This document shows, piece by piece, positions 1 to 6,971 of a DNA stretch of 19,435 nt. Each line of letters starts with the position of its first letter. The first letter of the stretch is position 1. The DNA comes from DAOUFU01 sp034429275 (GTDB lineage Bacteria > Chloroflexota > Anaerolineae > Aggregatilineales > Aggregatilineaceae): NCBI GenBank assembly GCA_034429275.1, contig DAOUFU010000026.1, forward strand, positions 1 through 19,435. Direction: 5' to 3'. A model generated the notes under the pieces. The model had not been told where the DNA came from. It did not search any database and worked only from the letters and a program-made list of their open reading frames with translations. The position numbers were made by a program, and so were the translations under genes.

Positions 1-831
1 GGTGGCGGCCACGCCCATACGCGTCGCCAGCAGGCGGTCGAAGGCGCTCGGCTTGCCGCCGCGCACGACATGGCCCAGCACCGTCACGCGCACCTCGAAG
101 CCGATATCGTGCTTTTCGAGGTATTCGGCCACTTCGCCGATCTTGAGGCTTGCCCCCTCGGCAATCATGCCCATCGCGTGGCTCTTGCCGCGCATGTAGG
201 CTTCTTCGAGCTTCCTGCCGATCTGTTCGAGGGTGGTTTCGTGTTCGGGGATGATGATGAACTCCGCGCCGCCCAAGATGCCGCCCATAAGAGTCAGGTA
301 GCCGCAGTTGCGCCCCATGACCTCGAGCAAAAAGCACCGTTCGTGGCTGCTGGCGGTGTCGCGCAGTTTGTCCACCGCGTCGAGGATCGTGTTCAGCGCG
401 GTGTCGGTGCCGATACTCATATCGGTGCCCCAGATGTCATTGTCGATGCTGCCAGGGATGCCCACCACCGGGAAGCCCAGCTCGTGCAGGGCCAGCGCGC
501 CGCGCAGCGAGCCATCGCCGCCGATGACCACCAGCCCATCGATTTCGTGCTCGTTCAGACGCCGCAGGCCGCGCTTCTGACCGGCAGGCGTGCGGAATTC
601 CAGGTTGCGCGCGGTTTGCAAAACGGTGCCCCCGCGCTGAATGATGCCGCTGACATCGCGGCTGGTCATGCGCTCAAAATCGCCCGCCAGGATGCCCGAA
701 AAGGCCTGGCGAATGCCGTACACCTCCACGCCCCTGGCGCTGGCGGTGCGGACTACGGCGCGAATGGCGGCATTCATGCCGGGCGCATCGCCGCCGCTGG
801 TCATTACTCCGATACGTCGCATCGTTGCCAT
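1..831 (-). CDS. pfkA: ATP-dependent 6-phosphofructokinase (3' end outside window)
   Basis: Phosphorylates fructose 6-phosphate with ATP, the committed step of glycolysis, in the cytoplasm. The visible 277 residues open with IGVMTSGGDAPGMNAAIRA (residues 7-25), the nucleotide-binding glycine loop of the PfkA family. GGDGS at 104-108 has Gly where pyrophosphate-dependent enzymes carry Asp, which favours ATP as phosphoryl donor. PGSIDND at 126-132 holds the catalytic Asp (D130, equivalent to E. coli D127). MGRNCGYL and HVVRGGKPSAFDRLLATRMG are the expected substrate-binding segments. Family members are usually 320-360 residues, so some 45-80 C-terminal residues lie beyond position 1. The start at 831 was chosen because GAGGAG lies 13 bases upstream; an in-frame ATG at 822 would give the more usual MRRIGV start. 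It is transcribed alone from the promoter at 896-924. Family assignment is firm; ATP specificity is inferred from the Gly. Confidence 0.96.
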   Translation of the reverse strand, partial: MATMRRIGVMTSGGDAPGMNAAIRAVVRTASARGVEVYGIRQAFSGILAGDFERMTSRDVSGIIQRGGTVLQTARNLEFRTPAGQKRGLRRLNEHEIDGLVVIGGDGSLRGALALHELGFPVVGIPGSIDNDIWGTDMSIGTDTALNTILDAVDKLRDTASSHERCFLLEVMGRNCGYLTLMGGILGGAEFIIIPEHETTLEQIGRKLEEAYMRGKSHAMGMIAEGASLKIGEVAEYLEKHDIGFEVRVTVLGHVVRGGKPSAFDRLLATRMGVAAT

Positions 832-895
832 AACTGCCGAAACGCTCCTCGCTGCTGAGCAGTGATTGTCTGAACCAGGCCCCAACCCAGGCAGG

Positions 896-924
896 GTTAT
901 ACATCCTGCAGGCGTGGGTGTCAA
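896..924 (-). promoter_or_regulatory. Sigma-70 type promoter of pfkA
   Basis: Read on the minus strand: TTGACA (924-919), a 17-base spacer, then TATAAC (901-896), a perfect -35 and a 5/6 -10 at ideal spacing. It lies about 65 bases upstream of the pfkA start and predicts a leader of roughly 58 bases. It is the closest match to consensus that I saw in the window. Confidence 0.82.
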
Positions 925-980
925 TGGGGGGCTGTGCGGATTGACGAGATGGCAGGCGCGGGGCAGGGGAAGCGTGTGTG

Positions 981-1006
981 TGGGGTCGGTGCCGAACCCG
1001 ACCCCA
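981..1006 (-). terminator. GC-rich hairpin downstream of the TPR/Cys-rich gene
   Basis: Perfect 9-bp arms TGGGGTCGG (981-989) and CCGACCCCA (998-1006) enclose an 8-base loop. The hairpin sits 26 bases past the stop of the minus-strand gene ending at 1032 and before the pfkA promoter, as expected for a terminator separating the two. No T-run follows the stem, so intrinsic termination is uncertain. Confidence 0.45.
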
Positions 1007-1031
1007 CGCAGGACCATTCCAGCGCGCGGCG

Positions 1032-2330
1032 CTAGCCTTCGGGCGCGATCCGCGTGATCTCGACCGACTCGATCAGCGCGCTGATGTCGCGCCGGTAGCG
1101 GTTGTAGGCTTTTTCCGGCAGGAAGACCTGCCAGCGCATCGCCGCCGACTCGTCGATGGGCACGCGGAACTCGATGGTACGAGTCTGGTCGGGCGGGTCT
1201 AAGTCGCGCAGGGCGACTCCCTGCCAGGGGGTGAGAGTGTGCGTATACCAGCCGCACAGGCTGCGCGCGGAGGGCACGTAATCGTCGAAGTCGGCGGCGC
1301 GAGTGCGCACGGAATCACAGGCATAGCTGCCCTGCTCGATGCCCATGTAGCGCATCCCAATCCGGTCCCCGGCGCGCGCGATGGCGATCGGGTCGGTTTC
1401 GAGCACCTCGACGGCGCGCCCGACCTCGGCCTCAAAATCGGTCCACGAGGTGCCTGTCCCGGCGAAGGGGACCGACTCGGTCAAGACTTCGCGCCCGGCT
1501 TCCCACCACTCGTTCTGGTCTACGGCGATCTGCCACGAGCGCGGCACGGTCAGCTTGACGGCATAGCCCTCGTGAGTCATCTCGATAGTTTTGCGCCCCA
1601 GACGGTCGGGCAGGTACGACGCGGGCCAATCCAGCGGCCCCAGCGAGTTTGGCGTGGCGCTGAGCGCGACGCAGGCGACAATCGGCAGCACGAGGATCAA
1701 CACCAGCGCGAGCAGGCAGCCCTGCCAGCAGCCGCAGCCGCAGCCCGGCAGCATACAGGCGGGCATACAGCCGGGGAAACAGCCGCGCCGCTTGACGATC
1801 ACCTGCCGGTCGGTGATGTAGCGCACCTGCGAAGGCGGCTGGCTCACCGGGCTGCCGGGCGCGCCGGAAGGCGGACCGGCCCATTCATCCTCGTACGGCT
1901 CATAAGCGGAGGCGGCGGAGGGATCGCGGGATGGGCGGACGGGCGCGCCGGGCACCGGCATCGGCGAGGGCGGCGGGCTGGGCGGCGCGGCGGAGGGCGT
2001 GCCCCTGGGCGCACTGACTGCGTCCACGGGCAGCACCGGCGTGGCGCGATCCGACTGCGGCGCGCCACCCGGCGCAGCGGAGACCGGGCCGTACTGCTGG
2101 TTGAAGTCGTCCAGCAGGCGGCGCGCGCGGGCGTTGGCCGGGTTGATGCGCAGGACCTCGTTCAGGGCGCGCACGTATTCGGGCTGGTCCCCTGCCACCG
2201 ATGCCAGCCACAGCCACGCGACCTCGTGATTGGGATTGGATTGCACAAACTGGCGCAGCAGACGCGCTGCTTCGTCGCGCTGGCCCTGCTGAGCCAGGCT
2301 GACCGCTTGCTGCAATAAGGAAGTGGCCAT
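1032..2330 (-). CDS. TPR-containing, Cys-rich single-pass membrane protein of unknown function
   Basis: 432 residues with a clear modular layout. Residues 1-80 form about two TPR-like helical hairpins (repeat units around LLRQFVQSNPNHEVAWLWLA and YVRALNEVLRINPANARARRL). Residues 82-168 are a Pro/Ala/Ser-rich linker. Residues 180-205 are KRRG followed by seven cysteines (C184, 188, 192, 197, 199, 201, 205), immediately before a transmembrane helix at about 206-224. The basic KRR next to the helix predicts TPRs inside the cell and residues 225-432 outside. That outer part has two further Cys (about 348 and 369), suggesting a disulphide. AGGAG lies 10 bases before the ATG. The TPR style is common in Chloroflexota, and such proteins may scaffold protein contacts. 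No enzymatic motif is seen, and I do not recognise the outer domain. It is flanked by its own promoter and a hairpin, so it is probably monocistronic. Confidence 0.85.
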   Translation of the reverse strand: MATSLLQQAVSLAQQGQRDEAARLLRQFVQSNPNHEVAWLWLASVAGDQPEYVRALNEVLRINPANARARRLLDDFNQQYGPVSAAPGGAPQSDRATPVLPVDAVSAPRGTPSAAPPSPPPSPMPVPGAPVRPSRDPSAASAYEPYEDEWAGPPSGAPGSPVSQPPSQVRYITDRQVIVKRRGCFPGCMPACMLPGCGCGCWQGCLLALVLILVLPIVACVALSATPNSLGPLDWPASYLPDRLGRKTIEMTHEGYAVKLTVPRSWQIAVDQNEWWEAGREVLTESVPFAGTGTSWTDFEAEVGRAVEVLETDPIAIARAGDRIGMRYMGIEQGSYACDSVRTRAADFDDYVPSARSLCGWYTHTLTPWQGVALRDLDPPDQTRTIEFRVPIDESAAMRWQVFLPEKAYNRYRRDISALIESVEITRIAPEG

Positions 2331-2399
2331 TTGGGGCTTGCTCCTGACACGGCGCGCTGACCGTCACCGGGCGCGCTTCAGCCGACCGAGTTGCCGTGC

Positions 2400-2429
2400 A
2401 TTATGCGCCAAGTTGGCAGTTTGGGCCAA
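2400..2429 (-). promoter_or_regulatory. Probable promoter of the TPR/Cys-rich gene
   Basis: On the minus strand TTGGCC (2429-2424, 4/6 to consensus), an 18-base spacer and CATAAT (2405-2400, 5/6) lie about 70 bases upstream of the ATG at 2330. They sit between the gene and the repeat that starts near 2450. Confidence 0.5.
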
Positions 2430-2449
2430 TTTTCCGACCCGCTATCCCA

Positions 2450-2706
2450 GGGCAAACGCATCAAAAGGACTGTTTCGGTTCATGCGCATCGCCTGCCCCT
2501 GATACCTGTTAGCCATGTGATCGGATATGAGGACGACGAAGGGCTGGCCTCACCCCCGCGCGGCCAAAACCGGGCCGCTTCGCCCCCTCTCCGAAAATTT
2601 TCGGAGAGGGGGCAACCGACAACGCGCCCTGCGGGCGCGCCGCAGGGCGCGGCGAAGGTGGGGGTGAGGCCGGACTCGCGCGGGTCACGCATTTTGATGC
2701 AATCAC
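2450..2706 (+). repeat. Structured intergenic repeat, copy A (type I)
   Basis: This copy fills most of the gap 2331-2714; the remainder holds only the upstream gene's promoter and leader. Module 1 (about 2450-2500, GGGCAAACGCATC...ATGCGCATCGCC) is an imperfect hairpin. The core (2546-2671) is bounded by GGCCTCACCCCC and GGGGGTGAGGCC. Inside are a GCGGCC/GGGCCGC hairpin, a perfect 32-bp palindrome at 2582-2613 centred on CCGAAAATTTTCGG, and a hairpin with 11-bp arms GCGCCCTGCGG (2624-2634) and CCGCAGGGCGC (2640-2650). The right tail GGACTCGCGCGGGTCACGC...GATGCAATC ends about 8 bases from the stop of the minus-strand MBL gene. The same sequence recurs at five other places in the window. Confidence 0.93.
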
Positions 2707-2714
2707 CCGGCCCG

Positions 2715-3419
2715 CTATCCTTCGACGGCGCGCGCGGTTTCGGTGATCACCCGGTCGAGCGCGGCGAGCGGCTGCTCCAGGGTCGGCCCGTGACCGACGG
2801 CCAGCCGTGCCGGGTTGAGTGCGCGCAGCGCGCGGGCCGTGCTCAGCGCGGTGGGCCGGTGCCAGGTCGCCATGTAGGCGAAGGGGAACAGCAGCTTGAA
2901 CGTGCCCGCGATGATCAGCCCAAACTGGGTGGCGAAGGCATCGCCCGCGATCAGGGTGCCATCGCGCGTATCGAAAAAGGCGACCTGGCCCGGCGTGTGC
3001 CCCGGCGCGGCCACCACTTCCAGCGAGCCGATCCGGTCACCGGGCAGCAGTTCGCGGGTGGGACGGGTCTGTACGCGAGGAAAACCGCCGCGCAGCCTGG
3101 CCTGCGGCTCGTCGGGGTCCAGCGAGAGATCGCCGCGCAGGAAGCGTGCCTCGCGCGCACCGATCATGACCGGGACATCGGGCAGGGCGGCGTGCAGCGC
3201 GTCCAGCGAGCCGACGTGATCGACGTGGGCGTGGGTGAGCAGGATTCGCACGATGGGCGCGCCCGCGCGTTGAGCCGCCCGGAGGATGGCGTCGGCGCTG
3301 CCGGAGAGGTTGGTATCGATCAGGGTCAGGCCGTCGTCTTCGCGCACGAAAAAGCAGTTGAACATGCCCAGGCGCGTCAATTGAACCAGGTAATCACCGC
3401 GAGCGGTGGCTTTCATCAT
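2715..3419 (-). CDS. Metallo-beta-lactamase-fold hydrolase (glyoxalase II-like)
   Basis: A 234-residue single-domain MBL-fold enzyme of the expected length. The dinuclear metal motif HAHVDH is at residues 63-68. The third metal-ligand His is in APGHTPGQ (H141), the bridging Asp in AGDA (D160), and the last His in VGHG (H210). This is the full ligand set for a hydrolytic MBL enzyme, so it is likely active and cytoplasmic (no signal peptide). The substrate cannot be read from sequence; the family includes hydroxyacylglutathione hydrolases, lactonases and other thioester or ester hydrolases. Start ATG 3419 is preceded by GGAG at 5 bases; a second ATG follows directly at 3416. It lies 38 bases downstream of the YrdB-like gene on the same strand, so the two are probably cotranscribed. 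Repeat copy A begins about 8 bases past its stop codon. Confidence 0.9.
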   Translation of the reverse strand: MMKATARGDYLVQLTRLGMFNCFFVREDDGLTLIDTNLSGSADAILRAAQRAGAPIVRILLTHAHVDHVGSLDALHAALPDVPVMIGAREARFLRGDLSLDPDEPQARLRGGFPRVQTRPTRELLPGDRIGSLEVVAAPGHTPGQVAFFDTRDGTLIAGDAFATQFGLIIAGTFKLLFPFAYMATWHRPTALSTARALRALNPARLAVGHGPTLEQPLAALDRVITETARAVEG

Positions 3420-3457
3420 CGTTACTCCCTGTGAAATTCAAGCGAATAGTGGGCAGA

Positions 3458-3817
3458 TCAGGCCCCGCGCAGCAGCCAGCGCACCCGGTCCGCCGAGACG
3501 GCGTAGTGAACGACCAGCACCGCGCCCAGAATCCAGGCTGCGCGCGTGTGGCCGGTCCCGGCCAGCATGGCGACCGCCGCGCCGAACAGGGCGACCTCCA
3601 GCAGCAGGCGTACCGGCCCCGGCACGGCGACCGGCGCGCCGCCGCTGCTGCTGGAATCGCCGGGCACGCGGAAGACTCCCCACAGCACAGCGCCGAGCAG
3701 CGGCAGCAGCAGCGCCAGAATCACCCCGCTGACGTGCCAGCCCCACCAGGCCAGCACGACCAGGGCGACCATTTCGAGCACAAAGCGGACGGCCAGATTC
3801 AGCGGATGGTTAGACAT
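3458..3817 (-). CDS. yrdB: YrdB-like (DUF2568) small integral membrane protein
   Basis: 119 residues from ATG 3817: MSNHPLNLAVRFVLEMVALVVLAWWGWH and onward. The opening PLNLA-RF-LE-VAL--L--WGW, the central LGAVLWGVFRVPGD and the C-terminal hydrophobic helices match my memory of the DUF2568/YrdB family of four-helix inner-membrane proteins, whose function is unknown. Predicted helices are at about 8-28, 30-48, 67-85 and 88-108. An in-frame ATG at 3874 would add 19 polar residues, including two Cys, but has no ribosome site. AAGGGG lies about 12 bases before 3817, so the shorter start is preferred. It is the first gene of a unit with the MBL-fold hydrolase. Upstream on the minus strand, TTGGTC-18-GACAAT (around 3875-3910) is a weak promoter candidate. 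Confidence 0.8.
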   Translation of the reverse strand: MSNHPLNLAVRFVLEMVALVVLAWWGWHVSGVILALLLPLLGAVLWGVFRVPGDSSSSGGAPVAVPGPVRLLLEVALFGAAVAMLAGTGHTRAAWILGAVLVVHYAVSADRVRWLLRGA

Positions 3818-3920
3818 TGCAGCGGCGCACCCCTTGCATCGGTCAGCCCGTGCGGGCGAGAAGTCGATCTGCATGGATTGTCGCTGAACCAGGCGAATCT
3901 GACCAATGGCAGCCGGCGAG

Positions 3921-4170
3921 GCCTAGGGCGAACGCATCAAAAGGACTGTTTCAGTGGACGCGTATCGCCTAGTCCTGATGCATGTTGGCCATGTGATCGG
4001 ATATGAGGGCGACAGATGACTGGCCTCACCCCCGCGCGGCCAAAACCGGGCCGCTCCGCCCCCTCTCCGAAAAATTTCGGAGAGGGGGCAACCGACAACG
4101 CGCCCGCAGGGCGCGGCGAAGGTGGGGGTGAGGCCGGACTCTCGCGGGTCACGTATTTTGATGCAATTAC
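3921..4170 (+). repeat. Structured intergenic repeat, copy B (type I)
   Basis: Accounts for most of the gap 3818-4183. Same orientation and plan as copy A. Module 1 is at 3921-3978 (GGGCGAACGCATCAAAAGGA onward). The core at 4022-4135 lies between GGCCTCACCCCC and GGGGGTGAGGCC, with the 32-base palindrome at 4058-4089 (a centre defect, CGAAAAATTTCG). The right side hairpin is shortened to GCGCCC-GCA-GGGCGC compared with the 11-bp stem in copy A. The right tail (GGACTCTCGCGGGTCACG...GATGCAATTAC) ends 13 bases from the stop of the minus-strand MFS gene. Confidence 0.93.
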
Positions 4171-4183
4171 CCTGGGGCGAGGT

Positions 4184-5437
4184 CTAGTCACCCAAGAGCG
4201 CGGCCTGTTCGGCCAGCATCGCGTTACGCTCCGCCGCCAGCCGTTCGGCATTGACCACCGAGGGGATCATCAGGGCAATCGACCCCATCAACAAGCAGAC
4301 GAGGCCGCCCGTCACGTACCAGAACCGGATGCCCAGGTGCTCGGCCAGCGGACCGGCCACTGCCAGGCTGATCGGCGCGATGCCGGTCGCCAGGCTGTTG
4401 ATCAGGGTGAAGACGCGGCCCTGCATCTCCGGCGCGATGGTGGACTGAAGCACGGCATAGGCCGCCCCGTTAAAAGACATCATGAAGCCGGAGATGAAGA
4501 CTGCTGCCAGCGCCATGCTCAGCAGCGATCCCGGTGCGAGACCCAGCGCAACGTGCCCGATCCCGATGCCGACAACCCCGACCTGCGAGGTGACGATCTT
4601 GCGTTTGAAGCCGCCCCACACGCTCAGGACCACGCCGCCCGCGACGACCCCGATCCCGAAGGATGACTCCATCCAGCCGAACGCCTGCGCGTCGCCGCCG
4701 AAGTGATCTTTGACCAGCAGCGGCAGCAGCGACCCGGCGGGAATCAGCACAAAGTTGATGGCCACGGCCATCGAGACCAGGATCATCATGCCGGGCATGC
4801 CGTTCATATAGCGCAGCGCTTCGCCAAGCTCGCGCCGCACATTGAGCGCACCACGCGCGCCCTTGCGCTCCGGCTGGGGGACGTGGACCAGCGCCAGCGC
4901 GCCGATGCCGAGCGCCGCCGTCAGGATGTCTACTGCCAGCACAGTCTGCATGGGCAGCGCCTCGATCAACAGCGCGCCAAGCGGCGGCGCAACGATGGTC
5001 ATCGAGCCGTTGAGCGCGGCATTCATGCCCTGCACGCGGCCCAGTTCATCTTTGGGGACCATCAGCGAAGTGGAGGCGTTCATGGCGGGCATGTGGAACA
5101 CACCGCCGGTCGCGCGGATCAGCATCGCCAGGTAGATGATCCAGGGGCACGCCTCGCCCACAGCGAAGACGCCGATCAGGGCCAGGGTGGCCAGGGCGAT
5201 GCCGCTGTCGGCTACCAGCATGACGGTGCGCCGGTTCCAGCGGTCGATCAGGGTGCCCGCAACGGGGCTGAGGAAAACATTGGGCAGCAGCGCGATCAGC
5301 GAGGCGGTGGCCAGTACAGTCGCCGAGCCGGTGGTGCGCGTTAGCCACCACACCAGGGCGAACTGAACCAGTTGGCTGCCCAGCAGCGAAAACGCCTGCC
5401 CGGTCCACAGGGTGAAAAACGCACGTTTCCAGGCCAT
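4184..5437 (-). CDS. MFS transporter, DHA3-like drug/macrolide efflux type
   Basis: 417 residues, the usual length for a 12-helix major facilitator. It starts MAWKRAFFTLWTGQAFSLLGSQ, the N-terminal signature style of the DHA3 (MefA/EntS-like) branch: W-GQ--SLLGS-----L-WWLT. The loop between helices 2 and 3 carries GTLIDRWNRRTVML, corresponding to the MFS motif-A region, and PEMQGRVFTLINSL is typical of helix 10-11 surroundings in this branch. A hydrophilic loop around residues 190-210 splits two six-helix halves, and the C-terminal tail (ERLAAERNAMLAEQAALLGD) is cytoplasmic. It probably exports a small hydrophobic compound using proton motive force; the substrate is unknown. AAGGGGGAG sits just before the ATG. 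It appears monocistronic, with its own extended -10 promoter and a dyad upstream, and repeat B directly after the stop. Confidence 0.9.
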   Translation of the reverse strand: MAWKRAFFTLWTGQAFSLLGSQLVQFALVWWLTRTTGSATVLATASLIALLPNVFLSPVAGTLIDRWNRRTVMLVADSGIALATLALIGVFAVGEACPWIIYLAMLIRATGGVFHMPAMNASTSLMVPKDELGRVQGMNAALNGSMTIVAPPLGALLIEALPMQTVLAVDILTAALGIGALALVHVPQPERKGARGALNVRRELGEALRYMNGMPGMMILVSMAVAINFVLIPAGSLLPLLVKDHFGGDAQAFGWMESSFGIGVVAGGVVLSVWGGFKRKIVTSQVGVVGIGIGHVALGLAPGSLLSMALAAVFISGFMMSFNGAAYAVLQSTIAPEMQGRVFTLINSLATGIAPISLAVAGPLAEHLGIRFWYVTGGLVCLLMGSIALMIPSVVNAERLAAERNAMLAEQAALLGD

Positions 5438-5492
5438 GACTCCCCCTTATGAAATGGGAAACAAAAACTCCCCTGCGCCAGGCCGCACGGGG

Positions 5493-5501
5493 AGTATAAC
5501 A
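5493..5501 (-). promoter_or_regulatory. Extended -10 promoter of the MFS gene
   Basis: On the minus strand TGTTATACT (5501-5493) is an extended -10 element (TG-n-TATACT), about 56 bases before the ATG at 5437. No -35 resembling TTGACA is present at the normal spacing; that place is occupied by the dyad at 5505-5528. Confidence 0.55.
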
Positions 5502-5504
5502 CAA

Positions 5505-5528
5505 CGACCCGGCACACGGGCCGGGTCG
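5505..5528. promoter_or_regulatory. Inverted repeat next to the MFS promoter, operator or terminator candidate
   Basis: Perfect 8-bp arms CGACCCGG (5505-5512) and CCGGGTCG (5521-5528) are separated by 8 bases and lie immediately upstream of the extended -10, covering the -35 position. A regulator-binding site controlling the efflux pump would fit the location. The alternative is a hairpin terminator, but no gene reads into it. Confidence 0.4.
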
Positions 5529-5577
5529 CTGTTGTCATTTTCTCACCAAAGCGGCGAGGGTGTCAAGGGCGCATCCA

Positions 5578-5815
5578 GAGTAAACGCGTCACGCGGACTG
5601 TTTCGGTGAACGTGCATCGCCCGGCCCGGATGATCTTCAAGAAAATGATCGGCTATGGTGACCCGCGAGAGTCCGGCCTCACCCCCGACCTGCGCGCCTC
5701 TTGGGCGGCGCTTGGTCTGCCCGCTCTCCGAAAATTTTCGGAGAGGGGGCGAAGCGGCCCGGTTTTGGGGCCGCGCGGGGGTGAGGCCAGCCGTTCGCCC
5801 TCTCATATCCGATCA
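5578..5815 (-). repeat. Structured intergenic repeat, copy C (type II, core inverted)
   Basis: The gap 5438-6033 holds the MFS promoter and dyad, this repeat, and the trxA promoter and leader. Module 1 (5578-5630, AAACGCGTCACGCGGACTGT then CGTGCATCGCC) reads in the plus orientation as in copies A, B and E. The core 5675-5788 is reverse-complemented relative to theirs, with the palindrome at 5719-5750 (one mismatch). Termini TGATCGGCTATG (5646) and CATATCCGATCA (5804-5815) form an inverted repeat. The side hairpin is of the second type (GCGCCTC-TTGG-GCGGCGC, one mismatch), shared with copy D. Confidence 0.92.
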
Positions 5816-5901
5816 ATTTGCCAAAATGCTTGAGCGTCAGGCGAAACGGCAGCATGAACTTTCGTGAAATGCACCCGGCCATGTCACGGCCATGCAGGGG
5901 T

Positions 5902-5930
5902 TTTCCAAAATCGGCGAATCGTGGTATACT
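5902..5930 (+). promoter_or_regulatory. Promoter of trxA
   Basis: TTTCCA (5902-5907, 4/6), a 17-base spacer and TATACT (5925-5930) preceded by TG at -15/-14 (TGGTATACT). An A-rich stretch follows at once. It predicts a leader of about 97 bases before the trxA ATG at 6034; nothing I could call a riboswitch is seen in that leader. Confidence 0.7.
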
Positions 5931-6033
5931 AAAAAATACTTTGGAGACAAAATAACTCCAGATGTGAGCCAATTCAATGTCCTGGCCGCGCGGGGGAGTG
6001 CTGCCCAGGCGGTCAGAAGGAGCAAAATACACG

Positions 6034-6363
6034 ATGGGTGAAAAGACGTTCGTGGTCACCGAAGCCACCTTCGAAGCTGATGTACTGAAATCGGACGTGC
6101 CGGTGCTGATCGATTTTTGGGCCGAATGGTGTGCGCCCTGCCGCATGATTGCGCCCCTGGTGGATCAACTGGCGGCCAAGTATGAGGGCAAGCTGAAAGT
6201 GGGCAAGGTGGACGCGGACCAGAATCAGGGCCTGCTGATGCATTACGGTATCATGGGCATTCCGACCCTGATGCTGTTCAAGGGTGGCAAGGTGGCCGAG
6301 CGCATTACGGGCTACATGCCGCTGCCAGCCCTGGATTCGCGCATTGCGCCGCACCTGGGGTAA
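6034..6363 (+). CDS. trxA: Thioredoxin
   Basis: 109 residues, full thioredoxin length. The redox motif WCAPC (W32-C33-A34-P35-C36) differs from the classic WCGPC by Ala at the second position. FWAEWCAPCRMIAP, the KVDAD strand, the cis-Pro loop GIPTLMLFKGG and the buried Asp (D27 in LIDFWAEW) are all present. It reduces disulphides in cytoplasmic proteins using electrons from thioredoxin reductase, which is not in this window. ATG 6034 is preceded by AGAAGGAG at 11 bases; a longer frame from 5977 adds residues that do not align with the family. It is monocistronic between its promoter and the strong terminator at 6426-6460. Confidence 0.96.
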   Translation: MGEKTFVVTEATFEADVLKSDVPVLIDFWAEWCAPCRMIAPLVDQLAAKYEGKLKVGKVDADQNQGLLMHYGIMGIPTLMLFKGGKVAERITGYMPLPALDSRIAPHLG

Positions 6364-6425
6364 GGTACGCGCGTGCGCGCAGCGCGCAAAGCGCGGGCGC
6401 GCAGAGCACGTGATCGCAGCAAACA

Positions 6426-6460
6426 AGCGGGGGTGAGTCCTCTAGGAACTCACCCCCGCT
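6426..6460. terminator. Bidirectional hairpin terminator between trxA and the small acidic gene
   Basis: Perfect 13-bp arms AGCGGGGGTGAGT (6426-6438) and ACTCACCCCCGCT (6448-6460) with a 9-base loop that can pair further across a bulge. It lies between converging genes. On the minus strand it is followed by TTGTTTGC, a weakly T-rich tail, while on the plus strand no T-run follows. Confidence 0.75.
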
Positions 6461-6482
6461 GTCATGGATGGGGTTAGCGCTG

Positions 6483-6502
6483 CGACCGGGCTTCACCGGT
6501 CG
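6483..6502 (-). terminator. Small hairpin after the 99-residue acidic gene
   Basis: 7-bp arms CGACCGG (6483-6489) and CCGGTCG (6496-6502) with a 6-base loop, starting 9 bases past the minus-strand stop at 6511. It may act together with the larger hairpin at 6426-6460. Confidence 0.35.
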
Positions 6503-6510
6503 TGGACGGG

Positions 6511-6810
6511 CTAGACCTGGTCGATCAACTGGAGGAATTCAGTCCACTCGTCGCGCGAGAAGTAGAGCGAACCCCAGTCCAGTTCAACTTCCACATCCGG
6601 GTCTTCTTCGTCGTCCGGCTGGGCGGCGGCTTCGCGGATCAGTTCGACAAAATCGGCCCATTCTTCGCCAAAGTAATGCACGGTCACCTGGCCCAGTTCC
6701 AGGTGGTAGGTGGTCTCGCCGTCCGGCTCGGTAGCTTGCCAGACCGAATAATTCTCGGTCTCGGCAACGGTTTCGACGGGGATATCGGGCAAATCGCCGT
6801 TATTGGTCAT
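6511..6810 (-). CDS. Small acidic protein of unknown function
   Basis: 99 residues, strongly acidic, soluble, without signal peptide or membrane helix. Visible features: a central YSVWQATEPDGETTYHLELGQVTVHYF stretch that looks like three or four beta strands, an acidic linker (QPDDEEDPDVEVEL), and a C-terminal YFSRDEWTEFLQLIDQV helix that echoes the earlier FGEEWADFVELIREA segment, giving two EW--F--LI motifs. ATG 6810 has GAGGAG 11 bases upstream and a good promoter at 6866-6894. I do not recognise a named family; the size and tight composition suggest a real, conserved small protein. It stands alone, converging on trxA. The frame, ribosome site, promoter and terminator agree, so I am fairly sure it is a gene but not of its role. 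Confidence 0.78.
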   Translation of the reverse strand: MTNNGDLPDIPVETVAETENYSVWQATEPDGETTYHLELGQVTVHYFGEEWADFVELIREAAAQPDDEEDPDVEVELDWGSLYFSRDEWTEFLQLIDQV

Positions 6811-6865
6811 GGATATTCAGGCTCCTCGGCACTCAGTCGTGTGCTTTGCTGTCGTTAAGCGCCCA

Positions 6866-6894
6866 ATTGTGCCCGCAGCGGGGCAAAATGTAAA
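6866..6894 (-). promoter_or_regulatory. Promoter of the small acidic gene
   Basis: On the minus strand TTTACA (6894-6889, 5/6), a 17-base spacer and CACAAT (6871-6866, 4/6), about 55 bases upstream of the ATG at 6810. Confidence 0.6.
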
Positions 6895-6971
6895 TACCGG
6901 ATTCTGCGCCGGGCAATGACAGCGGAATGCAAAATCGCGCGGCTCTCAACTTTTTGCGCATTTTGTGTTAA

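Noticed and set aside
70..858. Long plus-strand open frame opposite pfkA
   Set aside because: It is antisense to a clear phosphofructokinase; its His/Ala-rich translation is the typical shadow of a high-GC gene.
2582..2613. Simple rho-independent terminator
   Set aside because: The palindrome has no loop and no T-run after it, and it is embedded in a larger conserved element, so it is reported as a repeat; a terminator role is left as a hypothesis.
2391..3434. Plus-strand open frame through repeat A and across the MBL gene
   Set aside because: It translates the repeat and the antisense of an MBL-fold enzyme; no credible product.
5931..6033. Riboswitch in the trxA leader
   Set aside because: Only a small 5-bp hairpin (TGGAG/CTCCA) is visible; no known riboswitch consensus was found.
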